59,831 nt of DNA. Source: CAZRHH01 sp964599885 (GTDB lineage Bacteria; Chloroflexota; Dehalococcoidia; DSTF01; JACRBR01). The position numbers and the translations under genes are program-made. Where the stretch lies: assembly GCA_964599885.1 (NCBI GenBank), contig CAZRHH010000014.1:1-59831 (forward strand), in the 5' to 3' direction. Of this stretch, positions 43,673 through 51,821 are shown piece by piece (within the stretch, counting starts at the first letter, position 1; every line of letters starts with the position of its first letter). The notes beneath the pieces are model-generated. The model saw nothing but the letters and a program-made list of their open reading frames with translations. It made no database searches and was not told where the DNA came from.

Positions 43673-44659
43673 ATGCGAGCACTCGTCACCGGCGGCGGCG
43701 GCTTTATCGGTTCGAACCTCTGCGATGCGCTGCTCGCGCGCGGCTGGAACGTCGTTGCGATCGACAACTTCATCACCGGTACGCGCGACAACCTGCGCCA
43801 TCTTGCCGATGATGAACGCTTTGAGCTGATCGAATGCGATCTCGAAAACGCGCCGCGCGTTGCGTGCGATGCAGTGTTTCATCTTGCGAGCCCGGCGAGT
43901 CCCGTCGGTTACGGCGAGCATCCGCTGGCGACGTTGCGCGTGAATTCGCAGGGCACCTGGCGCGCGCTCGACATCGCGGTCGAACAGAACGCGAAGTTCC
44001 TGCTCGCTTCGACGTCGGAGGTGTACGGCGATCCGTTGCAGCACCCGCAGACGGAGTCGTACTTTGGGAACGTCGATCCCGTCGGACCGCGCGCGTGCTA
44101 CGACGAAGGCAAGCGCTTCGCCGAGGCGCTGACGATGTCGCACGTGACGGATCTCGGCGTCGATGCGCGCATCGTGCGGATCTTCAACTGCTACGGCAGG
44201 CGCAACCGGCTCGACGACGGACGGATGGTGCCGTCGTTCGCCGGACAGGCGTTGCGTGGCGAGCCGCTGACCGTCCACGGCGATGGCTCGCAGACACGCA
44301 GCCTGTGCTACGTCGACGATCTCGTGGAGGGACTGCTGGCGGCGATGTTCAGCGAGAACACGGTCGGACGCATTTACAACCTCGGACAGCCGCGCGAACA
44401 TTCCGTGCTGGAGTTCGCGCAGCTGATCGCGAAGATCGCGGGATCTGACTCGGCGATTACGCACGTTGCGGCGCGCGAAGCGGACATCGAACGGCGCAAG
44501 CCCGACGCGAGCCGCGCCGAACGCGAGCTCGGCTGGACCGCGCGCACGAGCCTCGAAGACGGGCTCGCGGCGACGATCGCGTGGTACCGCGAGGAAATCG
44601 CGGGCGCGCGGGTACCGGAGGAATTCCGCCAGCCGACGGTGCGAACGCAGTCTCGCTGA
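43673..44659 (+). CDS. UDP-glucuronate decarboxylase (UDP-xylose synthase type)
   Basis: An extended SDR of 328 residues. The NAD site is GGGGFIGSN. FHLASPASPVGY, STSEVYGDPLQHPQ, and the YFGNVDPVGPRACYDEGKR stretch with Tyr143 and Lys147 are diagnostic of UXS enzymes, which convert UDP-glucuronate to UDP-xylose. It follows ugd by one base, so the pair makes UDP-glucuronate and then UDP-xylose. I infer that xylose or a derived pentose is part of the polymer. It is the last gene of the five-gene operon. Confidence 0.9.
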   Translation: MRALVTGGGGFIGSNLCDALLARGWNVVAIDNFITGTRDNLRHLADDERFELIECDLENAPRVACDAVFHLASPASPVGYGEHPLATLRVNSQGTWRALDIAVEQNAKFLLASTSEVYGDPLQHPQTESYFGNVDPVGPRACYDEGKRFAEALTMSHVTDLGVDARIVRIFNCYGRRNRLDDGRMVPSFAGQALRGEPLTVHGDGSQTRSLCYVDDLVEGLLAAMFSENTVGRIYNLGQPREHSVLEFAQLIAKIAGSDSAITHVAAREADIERRKPDASRAERELGWTARTSLEDGLAATIAWYREEIAGARVPEEFRQPTVRTQSR

Positions 44660-44761
44660 CGCTCTTTTCTTATCCACAGATGTCACAGATGTAGGGGATG
44701 GAGCACTCGCGGGGACGGGGCGTAGCGTTGCGATTCGATGCGGTTGCTTGCGTTTGACGAG

Positions 44762-44779
44762 GCGGAGCTAAAGCTCCGC
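44762..44779. repeat. Palindromic CTAAAG-type repeat, copy 1
   Basis: GCGGAGCT and AGCTCCGC around a central AA form a perfect 18-bp palindrome, followed by GGCTACATTC. A second copy with nearly the same flank lies at 57029. Confidence 0.85.
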
Positions 44780-44832
44780 GGCTACATTCTTCTTATTGCG
44801 TTGCGTTGAAAGCAGCATCGTGAGCTTCGATC

Positions 44833-44856
44833 GGGACGGACCTAAAGGTTCGTCCC
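44833..44856. repeat. Palindromic CTAAAG-type repeat, variant form
   Basis: GGGACGGACCT and AGGTTCGTCCC around AA: 11-bp arms with one G/A difference and the same CTAAAG centre as the element at 44762. Its edge overlaps the TAG stop (44858-44856) of the acyl-CoA dehydrogenase gene by one base. Confidence 0.8.
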
Positions 44857-46067
44857 TACGTTTCCCCTGTGCTCGGAGCGATGGTGTTGGTCGCTTCGTC
44901 CAACGCGCGCTTCGCTGCCCCCGCCAGCGCTACGTCGTCGAGTGGGGGATGAATGAGGCCGCTGCGGACGTCGCGGAAGCAGCGTTCTAGCGGGTGATCG
45001 TCGGAGAGGCCGACGCCGCCGGCGATGCGCATGGCGAGATCGGTGACGCGGACGGCGTTGTTGGTGGCGACGTACTTGGCGAGCGGCACCTGCGCGGCGA
45101 TCTGGCGCCGGTCAGCGCGGGCTTCGACCCAGTCGCGAGCGGTATCGAAGACCATGCGGCGGGCGACGAGCAGCAGCGCGTCGATCTCGCCGAGTTTGGC
45201 GCGGACGGCGGGAAGTTCGCCGATCGTCGTGCCGAGATTCGTCGGTTTCCGCGTGGCCGCGAAACGAACCACCCACTCGCGCGCGGCGACGGCGATGCCG
45301 ACGTACGTGGCAGCGAACGTGAGGCCGTGCCAGGGCGCGACATCGAGTGGCGGCCGGAACGGATCGCCGGTGGGGCTGACGCGGATGACGTTCGCGTCCG
45401 GCACGAAGACGTTGTCGAGCACGATGTCGTGGCTTGCGGACTCGCGCATCGCGAGCGCGTGCCACGTCGGGTCGATGCTGACGCCGGCGCTGTCGTGCAT
45501 GACGAGAAACTGGCCGAGATGCCCGGGCATCTCCGGCGCGCGCACGGTGGCACTGACGGCGTAGTGCGTGAGGAACGTGCTTGCAGTCGACCACTGCTTG
45601 CGGCCGTCGAGACGCCAGCCGCCGTCGACGTGTGTGGCCGTGGTTGCAGGCAGGCCGCCGCGTGCGGGGCTGCCCATTTCGGCTTCGGCCTGGCAGTTGT
45701 TGATGAGGTAGCCGTTAGCGGCGCTGTCGCGCAGGAACGCTTCGAGTCGCTCGCGCGGCCAGAGGCCGGAGACGAGCGAGCCGCCGATGTACTGCACGTG
45801 CATGTTCGCGGCGAGTCCCGCGGAGCCGAGCGCGCGCGATACGTGCTCCTGCGCGATGCAGGCGTCGAGGACGGTGCCGCCGAGGCCGCCGAACTCGGCC
45901 GGGATCGTCAGGTTAAGGTAGCCGCTGTCGCGGAGGTCATCGATCGTGGCGCCGAGCAGCGCTTCGCCGGCGAGTGTGCCGTCTGCGACGCGGCGCTCGA
46001 TGCGCGCGGCCGCATCGCGGGCGACGGTGACGATGCGCGGATCGGCGAGGAAGTCGAAGCTGTCCAT
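44856..46067 (-). CDS. Acyl-CoA dehydrogenase family protein
   Basis: A flavoprotein of 403 residues. The N-terminal helical domain includes LTIPAEFGGLGGTVLDACIAQEHVSRALGS, the middle domain NNCQAEAEMGSPARGG and GWRLDGRKQWSTAS (FAD and substrate region), and the C-terminal helical domain AMRIAGGVGLSDDHPLERCFRDVRSG. This is the general ACAD layout. The substrate could be a fatty acyl-CoA, but an oxidase or hydroxylase-type relative cannot be excluded. ATG 46067 is chosen because the preceding codons come from repeat sequence. It may share a transcript with upstream small genes. Confidence 0.87.
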   Translation of the reverse strand: MDSFDFLADPRIVTVARDAAARIERRVADGTLAGEALLGATIDDLRDSGYLNLTIPAEFGGLGGTVLDACIAQEHVSRALGSAGLAANMHVQYIGGSLVSGLWPRERLEAFLRDSAANGYLINNCQAEAEMGSPARGGLPATTATHVDGGWRLDGRKQWSTASTFLTHYAVSATVRAPEMPGHLGQFLVMHDSAGVSIDPTWHALAMRESASHDIVLDNVFVPDANVIRVSPTGDPFRPPLDVAPWHGLTFAATYVGIAVAAREWVVRFAATRKPTNLGTTIGELPAVRAKLGEIDALLLVARRMVFDTARDWVEARADRRQIAAQVPLAKYVATNNAVRVTDLAMRIAGGVGLSDDHPLERCFRDVRSGLIHPPLDDVALAGAAKRALDEATNTIAPSTGET

Positions 46068-46082
46068 CAGTATCAGAGTAGC

Positions 46083-46130
46083 GCGCGGAGGGGAACAAAG
46101 AGCAGAGAACGAGGACAAACGGTGGTGACT
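46083..46130 (-). repeat. AGAGCAGAGAACGAGG / GGTGACTGGTG low-complexity repeat
   Basis: A short block joining the purine-type and the GGTGACTGG-type units lies between the acyl-CoA dehydrogenase start and the next stop codon. Confidence 0.65.
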
Positions 46131-46134
46131 GGTG

Positions 46135-46512
46135 CTAGATAATTAGGCGCGGTTCCTCAGGGTTGAGGGGCGAGGGGCGGGCCGAGATCAGCGATGTAGA
46201 TGAACTCCCAATTGGGTTTGTCGGGCCATGGCGAAATGCGAAGCTTACGCCGCCGTCGAACTCGAGTTCAACCGTCGCATCGTCGAACTGCGCGGCGCGT
46301 TCCACCCGCTTGTCGATGAGGTTGCAAAGCGCGTCCCTCGATTCGGCGCCGGGGAACTCATACGTGACGCCGCCGATCTCGATCAGCGGGCCGTTTACGC
46401 AGGTGATACTGCTGCGTTCGAGCATTACCATGACGTAGTCGCGGACGAACCAGATCTGATCGCATTCCTCGCCTACGAGTTTGGGGAGGGCGAGGGACTG
46501 GTCGTGGTTCAT
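46135..46512 (-). CDS. Conserved-looking protein of unknown function
   Basis: A soluble protein of 125 residues. The core LERSSITCVNGPLIEIGGVTYEFPG suggests a small beta-rich fold, and VELEFDGGVSFAFRHG a second sheet strand pair. The last 30 residues are Pro/Ser-rich and probably disordered. I recognise no domain with certainty. Its start lies eight bases after the stop of the MmcQ-type gene, which suggests joint expression. Confidence 0.6.
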   Translation of the reverse strand: MNHDQSLALPKLVGEECDQIWFVRDYVMVMLERSSITCVNGPLIEIGGVTYEFPGAESRDALCNLIDKRVERAAQFDDATVELEFDGGVSFAFRHGPTNPIGSSSTSLISARPSPLNPEEPRLII

Positions 46513-46520
46513 CCATGTGC

Positions 46521-46892
46521 TTAGTCTTCGCCGTCGTCGAGGAGGGGGAGCAGGCGTTTCGGCGCCGTCATGCGGTAGCTGTCGCGGAGGAGTTCGGCGA
46601 CGTGCGCCCAGTCGACGGCGCCTTCCATGCGGATACCGATCCAGCCTTTGTGGCCGACGTACTTCGGGACGAAGAAGCGCTCTGGTTCGGCGGCAACGAG
46701 CGTTGCTTGCAGTCCGTCGGGCGCCTTGCACCACAGTTCGATGCGGCCGCTGTTGTGATGATTGTCCTCGTACTGAGCGAAAATCTTGTCTTTGACGCGG
46801 AAGGTGGGTTCGCCCCAGGCGATCTTTTCCGTCGCCTCCGGCAGCGCGAGACAGATCTTCCGCACGTGATCGATCGGCTTCTTACGTGGCAT
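46521..46892 (-). CDS. MmcQ/YjbR family protein
   Basis: A protein of 123 residues with the CyaY-like fold of this family: an N-terminal helix IDHVRKICLALPEATEKIAWGEP (family signature), FRVKDKIFAQYEDNH, a beta-sheet core with ELWCKAPDGLQ, and the C-terminal KGWIGIRMEG and VAELLRDSYRMTAPKRL. Annotated as DNA-binding in some members; the true role is not established. It has the full length of the family. Confidence 0.9.
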   Translation of the reverse strand: MPRKKPIDHVRKICLALPEATEKIAWGEPTFRVKDKIFAQYEDNHHNSGRIELWCKAPDGLQATLVAAEPERFFVPKYVGHKGWIGIRMEGAVDWAHVAELLRDSYRMTAPKRLLPLLDDGED

Positions 46893-46971
46893 CAGCGCGT
46901 CTCACAGTGCGAGCGTTCCAGCCTCCAGCCTCCGCCTTCCAGTGCTCGATCGGAATATCTCGCTCCCGATC

Positions 46972-47823
46972 TCACGGCGTGCGCTCACGGCGGAAGATGG
47001 CTTCCTGCGCCATCGAGCCGACGTGCGTGCCGTCCTGCGTGTAGAAGTAACGCAGCGTCAGTGCGCGCGAGGCGTGGGCGACGGGCGTGTGCGTGACCAT
47101 CAGCATCCAGCCGTCCCAGCGCCAGGGACGGTGGAACCACATCGCATGGTCGAGGCTCGCCGACGCCTTGTGGCTGAAGCCCTTCCAGCCGTAGATGCGC
47201 TCGATGCCGCTGAACGAGCCGGCGTCGCTGAAGAACGCGAGAGCGGCGGCGTGCACGCTCGGGTCATCCGGCAGCGGCGCGCGCATGCGCATCCATTCGC
47301 GGACGATCGTCGATTCGCCGGGCTTCGCGATCCTGTCGGGCGGTTCGATCAAGCGCCATTCGACGGGGCCGGCTGGCCAGTCTTCGCCGCCCTCCCATGG
47401 GAACTCGTCGCGCGCGTCGCGGAGCGTTTCGGGATCCGGCGCGTCGGGCATCGGCTCTTGGTGCGAGATGCCGTCCTCAGGATGGACGAAGCTGGCCGTG
47501 ATGTCGCAGATCGCGCGTCCGTCCTGTCGGGCGAGTACGCGGCGTGACGTGAACGAGCGTCCGTCGCGCACGCGTTCGACGTGATACTCGGTTTCGTCGG
47601 GGCGGCCGGCGCGGAGGAAGTACGCGTGCAGTGAATGGATCGTCGCCTCGGGCACCGTGCGCCCGGCGGCGATCGCCGCCTGCGCGAGCACGAGGCCGCC
47701 GAACAGCCGGCCTTCTTCACGGTCGGACGCGCCGATAAAGACGTCGGCGCCCGCGTCGCGGACGTCCATGCCGCGCACGAACTGCGCGACGAGTTCTTCG
47801 TTCGTCTGGGTGGCCTGCGTCAT
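46972..47823 (-). CDS. tesB: Acyl-CoA thioesterase II (TesB family)
   Basis: Hydrolyses acyl-CoA to free acid and CoA. The protein has 283 residues in the expected double hot-dog: the first repeat has GGLVLAQAAIAAGRTVP and HSLHAYFLRAGRPD with RDGRSFTSRRVLARQDGR; the second has SHKASASLDHAMWFHRP, ASRALTLRYFYTQDGTHV and SMAQEAIFR. The catalytic Asp-Ser/Thr-Gln set is expected in SLDHAMWF, the TLRYFY region and AQEA. It lies in a run of minus-strand lipid and small genes. A repeat-like CCAGCCTCC stretch (46918-46942) separates it from the MmcQ gene. Confidence 0.88.
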   Translation of the reverse strand: MTQATQTNEELVAQFVRGMDVRDAGADVFIGASDREEGRLFGGLVLAQAAIAAGRTVPEATIHSLHAYFLRAGRPDETEYHVERVRDGRSFTSRRVLARQDGRAICDITASFVHPEDGISHQEPMPDAPDPETLRDARDEFPWEGGEDWPAGPVEWRLIEPPDRIAKPGESTIVREWMRMRAPLPDDPSVHAAALAFFSDAGSFSGIERIYGWKGFSHKASASLDHAMWFHRPWRWDGWMLMVTHTPVAHASRALTLRYFYTQDGTHVGSMAQEAIFRRERTP

Positions 47824-47867
47824 GCGGGCAGAATAGCGCGGCGCGGCTTCGGGCAGCAGTGCGGTTC

Positions 47868-47915
47868 TGGGGGACTGGTGTCTGGTGCTTGGTGGTCTGG
47901 TGATCGGCGGGATGG
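47868..47915. repeat. GGTGTCTGGTG low-complexity repeat
   Basis: CTGGTGTCTGGTGCTTGG and GGTCTGGTGATCGG units lie between the divergent thioesterase and amidase genes; same family as 29079. Confidence 0.75.
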
Positions 47916-47962
47916 TGCGTTTGTACCGTTAGCGGGAGCACGCTGAGGGGTAGCATCTGCTC

Positions 47963-49381
47963 ATGAGTACGGACGATCTATGGCGTCTCGATGCTACGGG
48001 ACAGGCGGCGCTGGTGCGGGCGGGTGAAGTGACGCCGCTCGAACTGCTCGATGCGGCGATCGCGCGGATCGAATCCCTGAACCCGAGGATCAACGGCGTA
48101 ATCACGCCCCTGTATGAGCTGGCGCGCACGCAGGCGGCGGAGCGTCAGCCGGATGCGCCGTTTGATGGCGTGCCGATGCTGCTGAAGGACGCAGGCATCG
48201 AAGTGGAAGGCACGCCGTACTACGTCGGCTCGCGGGTGCTGCGGGATATGGGGCATCGCTCGTCGCGGACGACGGAGCTGGCACGGCGGCTTCGCCGCGC
48301 TGGGTTCGTGTTCGTCGGCAAGACGAACTGTCCGGAGTTCTCGTCCGGCGTGACGACGGAGCCGTCGGCGTTCGGTCCGACGCGCAACCCGTGGGATCTG
48401 GAGCGCACAGCGGGCGGATCGAGCGGCGGATCTGCTGCGGCGGTCGCTGCCGGCATGACGTCGATAGCGCACGGCGGCGATGCGACGGGTTCGCTGCGCT
48501 ATCCGGCGGCGGTGTGCGGCGTGGCGACGCTGAAACCGTCGCGCGGGCGCGTGCCGAACAACACGCCGTTCGACCTGCCGGATGCGGGCGGCGTCTGGGC
48601 GGACTTCGTGCTGGCGCGGTCGGTGCGCGATTTGGCGGGTGTGCTCGATGCCGTCAGTGCGCCGCAGGCTGGCGCGCGCTTCGCTCTCCCGCCCGAGCGC
48701 CCGTACGTCGAGGCGATCGCGTTGCCGCCGCGGCGGTTGCGCGTCGGCATTCTCACGAAGGACGTGATGGCCGGCATTCCGGTCCATGCGGAGTGCGTCA
48801 CGGCAGTCGAGAAGACCGGCAAGCTGCTCCAATCGCTCGGGCATAACGTTGACGAATCGCATCCGGCGGCATTGCATGGACTCTTTCTTCAACTGAGCGC
48901 GATGATGGCGCTGACCTTGATCAACCGCTATTTGGGATTGTGCGCGCTGGAGAAGATCGCCGGACGCGCGATCACGCAGGGCGACGTTGATGAGCCGATC
49001 GTTACGCGCGCGCAGGCGGCGAAACTCTCTGCGCTCGACTACATCGACGCGGGCGAGACGCTCAACGCGGCGATGCGGCCGATCCACGACTGGTGGTCAG
49101 GTGGCTACGACATCCTCGTCACGCCGACGACGCGTCAGCCGGCGTGGAAGCTGGGGTCGAAGGGTGGCGCGATCGATGCAGGCGTGTTCTCGCCGCCGTT
49201 CAGCTTTACGGGTCAACCGGCGGTGTCGCTGCCGTTGCACATGACGCCCGCCGGCCTGCCCGTTGGCGTGCAGCTCGTGGCGGCGTACGGTCGTGAGGAT
49301 CTGTTGCTGGCGGTGTCGGCGCAGTTGGAGGCCGCGGCACCGTGGGCGGCACGATGGCCGGGTGTGCCGGACGCGCCGTAG
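47963..49381 (+). CDS. Amidase (amidase signature family)
   Basis: An amide hydrolase of 472 residues. The catalytic Lys is in PMLLKDAG, the glycine/serine loop is TAGGSSGGSAAAVAAGM, and GGDATGSLRYPAAVCG carries the two Ser residues of the Ser-cisSer-Lys triad. The family usually has GDGGGSIRIPA here, so ATGSLRY is a variant. The order of elements is that of aryl/alkyl amidases such as AtzF and 6-aminohexanoate-cyclic-dimer hydrolase relatives. It lacks a GatB partner nearby, so a role as GatA is unlikely. No signal peptide. Confidence 0.88.
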   Translation: MSTDDLWRLDATGQAALVRAGEVTPLELLDAAIARIESLNPRINGVITPLYELARTQAAERQPDAPFDGVPMLLKDAGIEVEGTPYYVGSRVLRDMGHRSSRTTELARRLRRAGFVFVGKTNCPEFSSGVTTEPSAFGPTRNPWDLERTAGGSSGGSAAAVAAGMTSIAHGGDATGSLRYPAAVCGVATLKPSRGRVPNNTPFDLPDAGGVWADFVLARSVRDLAGVLDAVSAPQAGARFALPPERPYVEAIALPPRRLRVGILTKDVMAGIPVHAECVTAVEKTGKLLQSLGHNVDESHPAALHGLFLQLSAMMALTLINRYLGLCALEKIAGRAITQGDVDEPIVTRAQAAKLSALDYIDAGETLNAAMRPIHDWWSGGYDILVTPTTRQPAWKLGSKGGAIDAGVFSPPFSFTGQPAVSLPLHMTPAGLPVGVQLVAAYGREDLLLAVSAQLEAAAPWAARWPGVPDAP

Positions 49382-49408
49382 CCGTTTGCGCGGCTGGCCG
49401 AAGTGCGT

Positions 49409-49858
49409 TCAGGGTGCCTTGAATCCGATCGCCCGGTGCGTGCCGTCGCAGAAGGGTTTGTTCTCGGACTGCCCGCATCGGCAGAGGGCGACACGCGTTG
49501 CGTCGCGCGGCGCATCGTTGCCGGCTTGCATGATTTGAACGTGGCCGCGGACGAACAACGGGCCGTCGGGCCACGGCGTGACGGTCGGTGGTTCGGGTAC
49601 AGCTTCCTGTGCAGCGTCGTCAAGACGCTGGTATGACAGCGCGCCGGTGGGACAAAGCGCGACGGCGTGAGCGACCTCGTCCGCGGAGGAGGCGGCGTCG
49701 ATGCGCACCCACGGGCGCTTGCCGACGTCGAACACCTGCGGCAGCGCCTGGAGGCAGCGGGCGGTGTGGATGCAATACTCCGGTTCCCAGTACACAACGA
49801 TGTCGTCGGTGCGATACTCGCGCGCGGCGCCGGGGTTTTTGCGCTCGCCTTCCTCCAT
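49409..49858 (-). CDS. YjdI-type Fe-S domain fused to a CDGSH iron-sulfur domain
   Basis: Two metal modules in 149 residues. The N-terminal one (about 15-75) has YCIHTARCLQALPQVF and AVALCPTGAL, the divergent mono-cluster domain of YjdI. The C-terminal one has CRCGQSENKPFCDGTH, the Cys3-His ligand set of CDGSH proteins that bind 2Fe-2S. Both are small electron-transfer or sensor modules, often encoded as neighbours; here they are one chain. ATG 49858 is chosen because AAGGGAG lies seven bases upstream; ATG 49882 is in frame. The GNAT gene at 49888 lies just upstream. Confidence 0.9.
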   Translation of the reverse strand: MEEGERKNPGAAREYRTDDIVVYWEPEYCIHTARCLQALPQVFDVGKRPWVRIDAASSADEVAHAVALCPTGALSYQRLDDAAQEAVPEPPTVTPWPDGPLFVRGHVQIMQAGNDAPRDATRVALCRCGQSENKPFCDGTHRAIGFKAP

Positions 49859-49887
49859 CGCGGTACTCCCTTCGGTCACCATCTAGG

Positions 49888-50223
49888 TTAGACAGATGCT
49901 CCCGCGCTGTCGCGCCGTTGCTCGATCCGTGCGCGGTGACGCGGTTCGACGATGTCGAGATACTCGGGGTGCTCGGCAATGTACGCGCGCACGAACGAGC
50001 AGAGGGGCACGACCGTGAGACGTCTGGCGCGCGCGTCGTCGAGCGCGGCGCGGATCAGCTTGCTGCCGATGCCTCGGCCTTCGAAGGCCGAGGGAACTTC
50101 GGTGTGCTTGAAGATGATCTCGTCGCCGCGAAGCTCGTACTCCGAGATCGCGGTGAGGCCATCGACCGCGACCTCGTAACGCTGTTCGGATTCGTTGTTG
50201 ATGACGGCGGGTTCGTCGGGCAT
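49888..50223 (-). CDS. GNAT-fold N-acetyltransferase (COG2388/YidJ-like)
   Basis: A small acetyltransferase of 111 residues. The beta-sheet start YEVAVDGLTAISEYEL is followed by the CoA-binding motif FEGRGIGSKLIRAALDDAR and LCSFVRAYIAEHPEY, which is diagnostic of this short family. The substrate is unknown. GGAG lies seven bases before ATG 50223. It is 29 bp upstream of the Fe-S protein gene, and the two often occur together, so they may form one unit. Confidence 0.9.
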   Translation of the reverse strand: MPDEPAVINNESEQRYEVAVDGLTAISEYELRGDEIIFKHTEVPSAFEGRGIGSKLIRAALDDARARRLTVVPLCSFVRAYIAEHPEYLDIVEPRHRARIEQRRDSAGASV

Positions 50224-50305
50224 GCTCGTACTCCGGTTCGTCGGCGCTTCCGCTGAACGGCACAAGCACATGCCGTGAGTGGTTCGATTCAGTGTACCGC
50301 CGGCA

Positions 50306-51100
50306 TCAATGGTTGAATTGCGGTTCGCGCTTTTCCATAAACGCTGTCACGGCTTCTTTGTGCGCGGGCTCCGTCTGGCGTTCGCGGATCGAGTAGCACT
50401 CTGCGGTGACGACGCGGCGGAGATCGGTCTCGACGGCGTTGGCGTGGAGCAGGCGCTTCGCTGCCCAGACGGCGTCGCGCGGGTTCGCGGCGATCTCCTC
50501 GGCAAGCTTCATCGCTTCCGGCATGAGTTGATCGGGCTCGACGAGACGGTCGACGAGGCGGCGTGCGAGCGCTTCTTCGGCGTCGATGATGCGGCCGGTG
50601 AGCGTGAGGAAGAGCGCGTTCGGCAGTCCGGCGACGAGCGGTAGATAGCGGGAACTCCCGCATTCCGGCGTGAGGCCGACGCGCACGAATCGCGCGGAGA
50701 AGCGCGCGGCGGTGGACGCGATGCGGATGTCGCACGACAGCGTCATCGTCAGGCCGACGCCGACGGAGACGCCGTTGACGGCGGCGATGACGGGCTTGCC
50801 GCGCGTCAGCGCGATCGGCACCTCCGGGCTGCCGCCTTCCTGGATCATCTTCGAAGGGCGGGGCGCGTCGCTCTTGATGCCGCGATCCCAGCCACTGATG
50901 TCGGCCCCGGCGCAGAATCCACGCCCAGCGCCAGTGACGACGACGCACCCGACGGCGCTGTCGGCGGCCGAAGTGTTGATGGCGTCGATGAACTCGTCCT
51001 CCATGCGCTGCGTCCATGCGTTCAACCGTTCCGGCCGGTTCAGCGTGATCAGCGCGACGCCGCCGCGCGGTTCGTACAGGATGTGCTCGTAGTTGGGCAT
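50306..51100 (-). CDS. Enoyl-CoA hydratase/isomerase family protein
   Basis: A crotonase-fold protein of 264 residues that hydrates 2-enoyl-CoA or catalyses a related CoA reaction. ITLNRPERLNAWT, TGAGRGFCAGADISG (oxyanion hole) and PVIAAVNGVSVGVGLTMTLSCDIRIAS (second oxyanion element) are all standard. In FVRVGLTPECGSSRYLP the Glu of the usual catalytic pair is present. The C-terminal trimerisation helix is complete. It fits fatty-acid degradation with the acyl-CoA dehydrogenase and thioesterase of the same region. Confidence 0.92.
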   Translation of the reverse strand: MPNYEHILYEPRGGVALITLNRPERLNAWTQRMEDEFIDAINTSAADSAVGCVVVTGAGRGFCAGADISGWDRGIKSDAPRPSKMIQEGGSPEVPIALTRGKPVIAAVNGVSVGVGLTMTLSCDIRIASTAARFSARFVRVGLTPECGSSRYLPLVAGLPNALFLTLTGRIIDAEEALARRLVDRLVEPDQLMPEAMKLAEEIAANPRDAVWAAKRLLHANAVETDLRRVVTAECYSIRERQTEPAHKEAVTAFMEKREPQFNH

Positions 51101-51166
51101 CGGGGTACTCCTTGGGGTGCGTCCGTGTGGTGTAGGAGTCAGTATGCGGTGCGCAACCGCGACGGG

Positions 51167-51577
51167 CTACGGATCGAGGATCCGGTGGAGCCAGTGACTG
51201 ACGTCTTCGACGGTGAGCTGCGTCGAGGCGGTCTCGAGGGCGAGGTCGCCGATCATGCGGAGTTGGAGTGTAGAGACGTCATCGATCGCGTTGTGCCCAG
51301 CGAGAAACAGGATGGCAGCGATTGTGGCCGTTCGCTTGTTCCCGTCCGCGAATGGATGGTCGCTCACAATGGCATGAAAGAGCGCTGCTGCTTTGTCGAA
51401 GTCGGTGGGAAACAGCTCTCGCCCGAACGCGCTCGCGGACGTTCTGCCACACGCGCCAAGAAGGCGGTCGGTGTGCTCGCCTGGAGCACCGCCGCCCGCC
51501 TTTAATGCTGCATCATGCCAGCCACGCACCTGCGCGACGAGTTCAGCGACTACTTGTTGGCCATCTCCTTGAACCAT
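51167..51577 (-). CDS. doc: Doc-type Fic-fold toxin
   Basis: A protein of 136 residues with the motif HPFADGNKRT, the Doc variant (GNKR in place of GNGR) of the Fic active site. In phage P1 Doc this variant phosphorylates elongation factor Tu. The N-terminal HTDRLLGACGR and FHAIVSDHPF segments and the C-terminal LALETASTQLTVEDVSHWL complete the small fold. The start is uncertain: ATG 51577 overlaps the upstream gene by 28 bases, and GTG 51529 lies after its stop. Regulated probably with the small gene directly upstream. Confidence 0.87.
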   Translation of the reverse strand: MVQGDGQQVVAELVAQVRGWHDAALKAGGGAPGEHTDRLLGACGRTSASAFGRELFPTDFDKAAALFHAIVSDHPFADGNKRTATIAAILFLAGHNAIDDVSTLQLRMIGDLALETASTQLTVEDVSHWLHRILDP

Positions 51578-51702
51578 TCCTTGTTCTCGCGCACAATCTT
51601 CTTCAACAACGCGTCAGCCTTTTCCGAATCAAGTTTCCTTGGATTCGACGCTGCGTTGGTGGTCGTGGTGTCCTTGTCCTTTGGGGCCACGCGGCCTTTC
51701 AT
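51550..51702 (-). CDS. Putative 50-residue antitoxin partner of Doc
   Basis: A short gene read directly from the sequence. The protein starts MKGRVAPKDKDTT, continues with a Thr/Asn-rich stretch and SNPRKLDSEKADALLKKIV, and ends with a charged amphipathic helix RENKEWFKEMANK. It lies just upstream of the toxin gene with overlapping ends, the usual order of antitoxin and toxin. It has no visible DNA-binding domain and no match to the Phd or Fic-inhibitor motif (S/TxxxE[GN]) that I can see. A disordered N-terminus with a C-terminal helix would fit a toxin-binding peptide. Confidence 0.6.
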   Translation of the reverse strand: MKGRVAPKDKDTTTTNAASNPRKLDSEKADALLKKIVRENKEWFKEMANK

Positions 51703-51821
51703 GGCTTCACCTCACGTTGAATACTCGGCTCAAGGCGATCCATTTGTCAAGGGCAGGAGTCGCAACCCGGACGTGCCGGCCGGCTAATCGCCGTCACGGT
51801 GGCCTGTCGTATACTTGTGCC

